Positions 58,614 to 64,000 of a stretch of DNA of 64,000 bases are shown here, piece after piece; positions within the stretch are counted from its first letter, which is position 1; every line of letters starts with the position of its first letter. The DNA lies in NCBI GenBank assembly GCA_026874595.1, contig CM049310.1:85907056-85971055 (forward strand), read 5' to 3'. The notes beneath the pieces are model-generated. The model made no database searches. It worked only from the letters and a program-made list of their open reading frames with translations, and was not told the origin of the DNA. The stretch is from Sipunculus nudus (lineage: Eukaryota > Annelida > Sipuncula > Golfingiida > Sipunculidae). A program made the translations under genes and the position numbers.

Positions 58614-61094
58614 AGCTCAGCTGACTATAAGTCATCGGAGCTATAATCATAGTCCATTGTCCGTCCGTCCGACTGTTCATTAGAATGGCATGTTTTGAAA
58701 CTGTTAGACCTACAAATCCAAAATTTGGCATACTGTTAGATGTCCTCAAGATCCCCTACCAAACGGAAAACTGGGTTACTGCTGTTTAGTTCCTTTGAGA
58801 AATTAAGGAAAAACTTCAATTTTCCATTAAAAACCTATTATCACACTTCAGGACTGCCTAATATCAAAATTGCTTGTCTGTTTTTTTCTTCATATTTACC
58901 ATAAATATTCCCCTATATAGTTTCTTTTAACATCTCAGGAATTAAGTCAGTATTACTTAATTTCTAAAAGTAATGGGCCCAAATATAATGCACTTTGTAA
59001 AATATCAGGACAGATATTTACTCACTTAACTTGATAAGTGTTGAAGCTAGAAGAGATTTTTTTTCAGGTATATAAATTTATTTAATCAAGATTCAATTTT
59101 TTTCTCAAAATTAGATCTGAATTTTGCAAAATTTTTAAGTTATTAGATTTAATATAAAATCAGTACCTTAAATGTTGTCCAACTTTGACCATGGCATGTT
59201 TTTTTCCTGTTAGTACATTTGATTTAATTTTCACAGCAGGTACACATAAGTAATAAATCTGTTAATTCAGAAATTTGAAAATAAAAGCTTCAACATTAGG
59301 CTAGTTGTTGAAGATTCTTTCTGAGGGTCCATTGTATATTCATTTGCATCTCCAGGATGCCCATTTCTGGTCACTACAGCCCTGCCTGAGTTACCGTATT
59401 AGTGATGCAACACTACAGATATTCTCATGTCACCTCCCCCCCCCACCAAATGTATTGCATTAACTATTATTGTTCAAACTGTATTTGACTGTATCAAACT
59501 GTCAAACTGTTCAAACTGTTCCAATTGTAAAGCTGTTTCCATTCCAATATACAAAACATTTCTTGAGTAATCCAGGAGATGCCATGTTTTAGTAAAATAG
59601 CATTTAAAAAGATATTAATTTCCATTTCAATCATTTAATTAAAAGATTTATAATTAAATGCATCAGTAGGCATAATTTGATGATATTTGAGTCAAATAAT
59701 GGATAAATAAAGATGCAATTTAAAATTGTGAATTTTGAATCAAGTGTTATTCTCAGATATTTATATCATTTCGCAAATTTAAAAAATATATTTTATTATT
59801 GAAAATAATATAAATAAATACATCTGTATGCATAATGTGATGTCACCTGACCAAATAAGCTATAAATGTTGAAGCAATATAGAATTGCAAATCAGCCTAA
59901 ATATTCAGATATATTTGTTACATTGTAAATGTATGGTAAAATTGAAACTATGTATATAAACTTGAAAAAATTTTAATGTAAAAAAATGAGCATCTAATTC
60001 AAACATTTGTCCCTTATTTTCCTGCCTCAGTAGAATGGGAATTAAAATGATATGCTTTGTATTTCCTTCTCTCTGCCTGTTTTCAAATATGAAATAATTA
60101 TGAATAAACTTTTTTTCCTGTAAGCACTGTTCAAATTAAATTTCATATCCTGTATGTATATGTAAAGGTGAAGGGTATTGAAACTCCTACCATCCCATCC
60201 CCCCCCCCTTTGAGTCTTTGCACCTGAGCACTGGGGACAATAGTTTTATTGCAACAATTTTATAAACTTTATTAAATAAAGAAAATATATACAGAGGTGT
60301 TGTAACTTCTATCTTTATTCCCCCCTCCCCTGCACCCACCATCAAGTCATTCCATCTGTGGAGATGGAATGTTATGGGAACTGTATTATTTTATATAATA
60401 GAAAAAAATTTTGGTTTAATTAAAAAAAAAATAGGATCTAATTGGACAAATGTGTAGACTCCTGAAATGTCAACAGCTTATCAATAAGCCAACCAATTAT
60501 TAGGGCTGAAATGGGTACAAAATTTTGGACTCGAGTACCTGATAGGTATTACCCGACTCGGACTCGAGTACTCATTACCATGGCAATGCTGTAAAGATAA
60601 AACGGACATCTGTTTACTAATGCAAAATATGCATAAATTTGACTTTGTGACAGCTTAACTTTATCCCAATGAAGGAATAGATATAAATACTAAAATTAAA
60701 CGGAGTGGAAAAATCCTTTTGAAAGCATGTAATTCATAAATGTAAGTCCCTTCAAATAAACTGTACAGTATGATAATTATACTGCCCAAAAATTTGCAGT
60801 AATGTTCAAGTTTACATGTACATACATGTGTACTCCAGTCCAAATTTTGGACTCGAGTATTCGGTAAGTATTACCCGAACTCGAGTACTTGAGTACTCCT
60901 TTCAGCCCTTGTCAGTGATCATGGTAATAGTATAGATCTTATATTCAGAACAATTTTTTTTTCCATCATATCAACCAACCATGGTCAAATTACCTCTTCT
61001 TCTCAGATGTTATCTCTGTTTGATATTATTTTAGATTTTTACCTAAAAGGTCAACTTCAGCTGAGCACAGTGATCGACCCATGGTTCCCTTGTT
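58614..61094 (+). repeat. Dispersed repeat family A, ~2.5-kb copy
   Basis: Start AGCTCAGCTGACTATAAGTC and end TCAGCTGAGCACAGTGATCG..CCATGGTTCCCTTG. It matches the copy at 7384 through nearly its whole length and carries an inserted MITE at 60502-60909. Confidence 0.9.
60502..60909. mobile_element. TIR MITE with AGGGCTGAA ends
   Basis: Left AGGGCTGAAATGGGTAC, then TTTTGGACTCGAGTACC; right GGTAAGTATTACCCGAAC..CTTGAGTACTCC then TTTCAGCCCT. Arms also share ACTCGAGTA words. About 408 bp, inserted where the copy at 9150 reads GCCAATCAGTGGTCATGG. AGGGCTG ends suggest hAT; the target duplication is not clear. Confidence 0.8.
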
Positions 61095-62439
61095 TTTTTT
61101 TCAGTGGATATGTTAGATTTAAGCTTTGAAACATTTTCACAGAATCCTGAAATTCAATAATCATGCAAATCTATGCATTTTCAAAATCACGTAAAATGCT
61201 TCTCTCCCTTTATTTATTGACTGATTTTCACTTCTTAACTGCTTCACAGAATTTTGAACCTGCAAGTTGGGCCACCAGAGGTACCAACTTTCTGTGATGA
61301 AAAGTTCATTATACATGCATAATTTCATGTTGTCCATCTGTTCTCAGATTTCAGGAATATCCACTTAATTAGATAAAATGAGGTTTCATTTGTTCTTTTT
61401 GTTAAAATGTTTTATTATATTTGTGGTTTATTTTACTTTTATAGTAAGTTTTACACATAAATTCTCTTGATATTTTATTAAATTATTTGATTAAATATCA
61501 TTTTACTGATTCAATATATTGCAGTCAACTAAGCTCAGCACTGTGAGTTGGATAAGCATATGCAAAAAAAAAAATAACATCCTGCAGTGATGATTACAAT
61601 ATGTTTGTCATGTTTTGTATTACAGCACAGTAATTAATGATGAAAGGATATTGAGAAAAGACTCTTATATTTCCGAAGTGTTTTAGTCACTGACAATAGT
61701 TAATCTAATTAAAATGAAAATATGTATTCATTTAAAATACTGAGCTTAAAATAGCCAAAAAAAGAAATACTTACAGGTTAAAGTTTTATTTTAAAAATTA
61801 CTATTTTAAGACAGTGTATTCAATAATAATCCCTAGGACAAAACCCCATATATGGAACCCTGTTTTAACTCCTGATGGTTATCAAACAACTGTGAACTGA
61901 AATAATATCCTATAATATTCAGCTTATAGCATTGGCTGTGAATAAATTTATACATTTCCAGGTTCAAAAAGTATTTTTAAAATGGTTATTTTAAGATGAT
62001 TTATCTATTATTGATCCCTGTTATTATAACCTTTTTATGAAAAACTATAATATGGATCTGGCTGAAATGCCCTCCATTGCAAAAAGGCCTGTCCAACACA
62101 TCTTAGTCTGGAATGTTCTAGTCCATAAAGGCCCTGTCCAAAATCTCCAGCCACTGTTTCTTGGCCTAGCTATTTCCCACTCCCAACAAAGGTTAATGAA
62201 AATTAGTGTGTGTAATCTTTTCATCAGACAAACAAACCAACAAAGAGACTCAGGGGAAAACTTCACCTCCTTCATTGATGTAACAAAGTCCAAAAGATCA
62301 TCCACCAAACGTTCCTAATATTGCATCTATCAAGCACTACTTCATGCATTCCACTTAAGTATTAACTGTCATACTTGCAGATTTGTAGTGTTTTAGGTTT
62401 ATGGGCCTGGATGACCATCAATAACAAAATGGTCAGATA
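61095..62439. other. AT-rich sequence, nothing firm
   Basis: Around 62045-62318 both strands are open (93 plus, 87 minus codons), GC-richer than the flanks; no domain or splice pair was recognised. Confidence 0.35.
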
Positions 62440-62775
62440 TACTGACTTCAGATCAGGTAACAACGTGGATGAGTTACCATGATGTAATGGTTATCACAGA
62501 GTAAGGTATTTTTACAGGGGTTCTTCCCTTTCAGGTGACATTTCCCTTAATTTTTAACTTGGCTCCTGAGAGCTGAAAGACGATAAATCTATTCCTCTGT
62601 CGTAGAATAAATGACCGTGGGACGAAGACTGTTCCCTGAATGCTTACTTTTCATGCCAGTTCAATTACTGGTATAAGGTCAAGCATTTACTGCCTTATAA
62701 AGTGTCCCACTAAGGAACTGTAAAATCTACATCATTGAAAACACAGAGCAATTTATCCCAAAAAAAATCTTACAA
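62440..62775. promoter_or_regulatory. Candidate enhancer-like island
   Basis: GGTAACAACGTGGATGAG, CATGATGTAATGGTTATCAC, AAATGACCGTGGGACG, TAAGGTCAAGCATTTAC in unique sequence with no frame. Regulatory role inferred. Confidence 0.2.
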
Positions 62776-63485
62776 GGAAATGTATTGTAACAGCATGTAA
62801 GTGTATAAAGGAGATTTATGTCATAGAAACATACAGAATATATATAGATTATATTTTAAATGTGTAGGTTGAGTTTTGAGATATAATTATAAGTGTAATT
62901 GACTTGTATTTCCCTCATACCTTTATTACCAGTAGTTGAAATCTAAAATGTAATCTCATATATTGACATAATAATTCATCAGAACTATAAATCCAGTGAA
63001 TTTAAATTATATATATATATATAGGTATGAAAGAATCCTATATTTGTTAAGGTTTCTCACACAATAATTAATCCACACGTGCTGGGTATGCACTTAGATG
63101 TAAAACTTGCATCACTTAACCCTTAGTAATATGGGGTAATATGGGGTAACCATACACACTGATACATATATATATATATTTATATATACATACACACATC
63201 TGGCAAGCCCATTATTAGTATACAGTTTGGCCTGCTAAGATTGAAATGTTGATCTAGACCAAATTACAATCAAAATCAGCTAGGTCTAGCCCAGATTTAA
63301 GCTTTACCAGCCCATATCAAATTCCTGTGGTAGAGACTTCAGGATTGATATCTTGTCTTGCAAGATCGAAAACTGGGCCACATCTACCTACCCCAGGTAA
63401 GAATTGTAATCTACCCATAGCTAGCCTGATAGTTATGGTAATGGACATCTTGAATTCTATCAGACTTATAAACACACCCATACAC

Positions 63486-63517
<32 letters not shown>

Positions 63518-63856
63518 AATATCATGTACATATATTTAAATACAGGTCAGTAGGTATGTTGTAAATGATAATTAGACATTAGTATGGTCACTGAGTAGAC
63601 ACTCTCACTGTATGCTGAAAGCAATACACTTCAATTATTTGTAAATGCAATATTACGCACGAGTGCCAAAGGAATGCAACATTGACACACATTAAGTTAA
63701 CATCATGTGACATGCATGTATGTGTAACCATGTATCTGTATGTGCCTCAGTGATGGAGACAGGACTGCCCGTCCCCCCTGTGTGTCAGGGTGTTCAACTG
63801 TGTATGACTGATATGCTCTGTGTATCATGTCTATACACAGAACACGTGGCCTTCAC

Positions 63857-63857
<1 letters not shown>
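62776..63857. other. AT-rich sequence with short TA runs
   Basis: Short TA runs at 63010, 63167 and 63489. Tandem ATATGGGGTA pair at 63130-63147. No gene recognised. Confidence 0.4.

Positions 63858-63923
<66 letters not shown>
63858..63923. repeat. (TA)n microsatellite
   Basis: Pure TA run of about 33 repeats. Confidence 0.97.
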
Positions 63924-63929
<6 letters not shown>

Positions 63930-64000
63930 CATGTGCAAACCATTCATGTGGTATGGGTGACTGCTTTTGCACCATTCGATATAGGCGTGTATTGAAGTAA

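Noticed and set aside
62045-62318. Minus-strand frame with DDLLDFVTSMKEVKFSPESL, faintly like a nuclear receptor ligand-domain helix
   Set aside because: No polypyrimidine tract before it, no following LBD signature, and the plus strand is equally open; resemblance is too short.

Overview
This is a eukaryotic nuclear window, AT-rich and dominated by repeats. The repeats suggest a marine mollusc, most likely a bivalve. The clue is several unrelated copies of 0.8-3 kb elements that begin AGCTCAGCTGACT, carry TCCGTC runs near that end, and finish in CAGCTGAGC..GACCCATGGGTC; similar boilerplate is common in bivalve genomes. That is recall of repeat style, not a database result. No prokaryotic-style genes, rRNA, tRNA gene or CRISPR is visible. 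Most open frames here are chance or repeat-driven; only two short exons look like real protein-coding sequence.

Layout. 0.25-3.1 kb is a ~110-bp satellite with a ~1-kb higher-order duplication. 3.2-9.4 kb holds AGCTCAGCTGA-type repeats, and within them two coding exons (4234-4306 and 6902-7000) of one plus-strand gene ending at 7000. 10.3-13.5 kb has two decayed LINE fragments, an array of 20-bp palindromes and (TA)n tracts. 13.5-24 kb is lower-repeat, more GC-balanced sequence with two palindromic CRE sites, a 914-bp TIR transposon and some regulatory-looking islands. 24.6-29 kb is a nest of tandemly structured repeats containing the palindrome GGTGGCGCCACC, which recurs in an inverted relative at 34.5-35.9 kb. 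29.6-31.64 kb is a composite with ~50-bp terminal inverted repeats, palindrome arrays at both ends and a minus-strand LINE remnant inside.

From 36 kb to the end there is no convincing coding exon. There are repeat copies, three copies of a GGCC-ended MITE, three tRNA-derived SINEs, and islands of complex sequence. The clearest islands are at 39.5-39.9, 40.5-40.8, 43.7, 45.1-45.7, 50.4-50.7, 51.6-52.1, 53.2-53.7, 58.1-58.5 and 62.4-62.8 kb. Two end in good splice donors (39869, 45307). One reading is a long regulatory or intronic landscape of a developmental gene; this is inference and needs cross-species alignment.

Most unusual: the palindrome-array composite at 29591-31637, the GGTGGCGCCACC arrays shared by two repeat families, and short elements that each repeat their own private dyad word (10.3, 16.3 and 42.2 kb).
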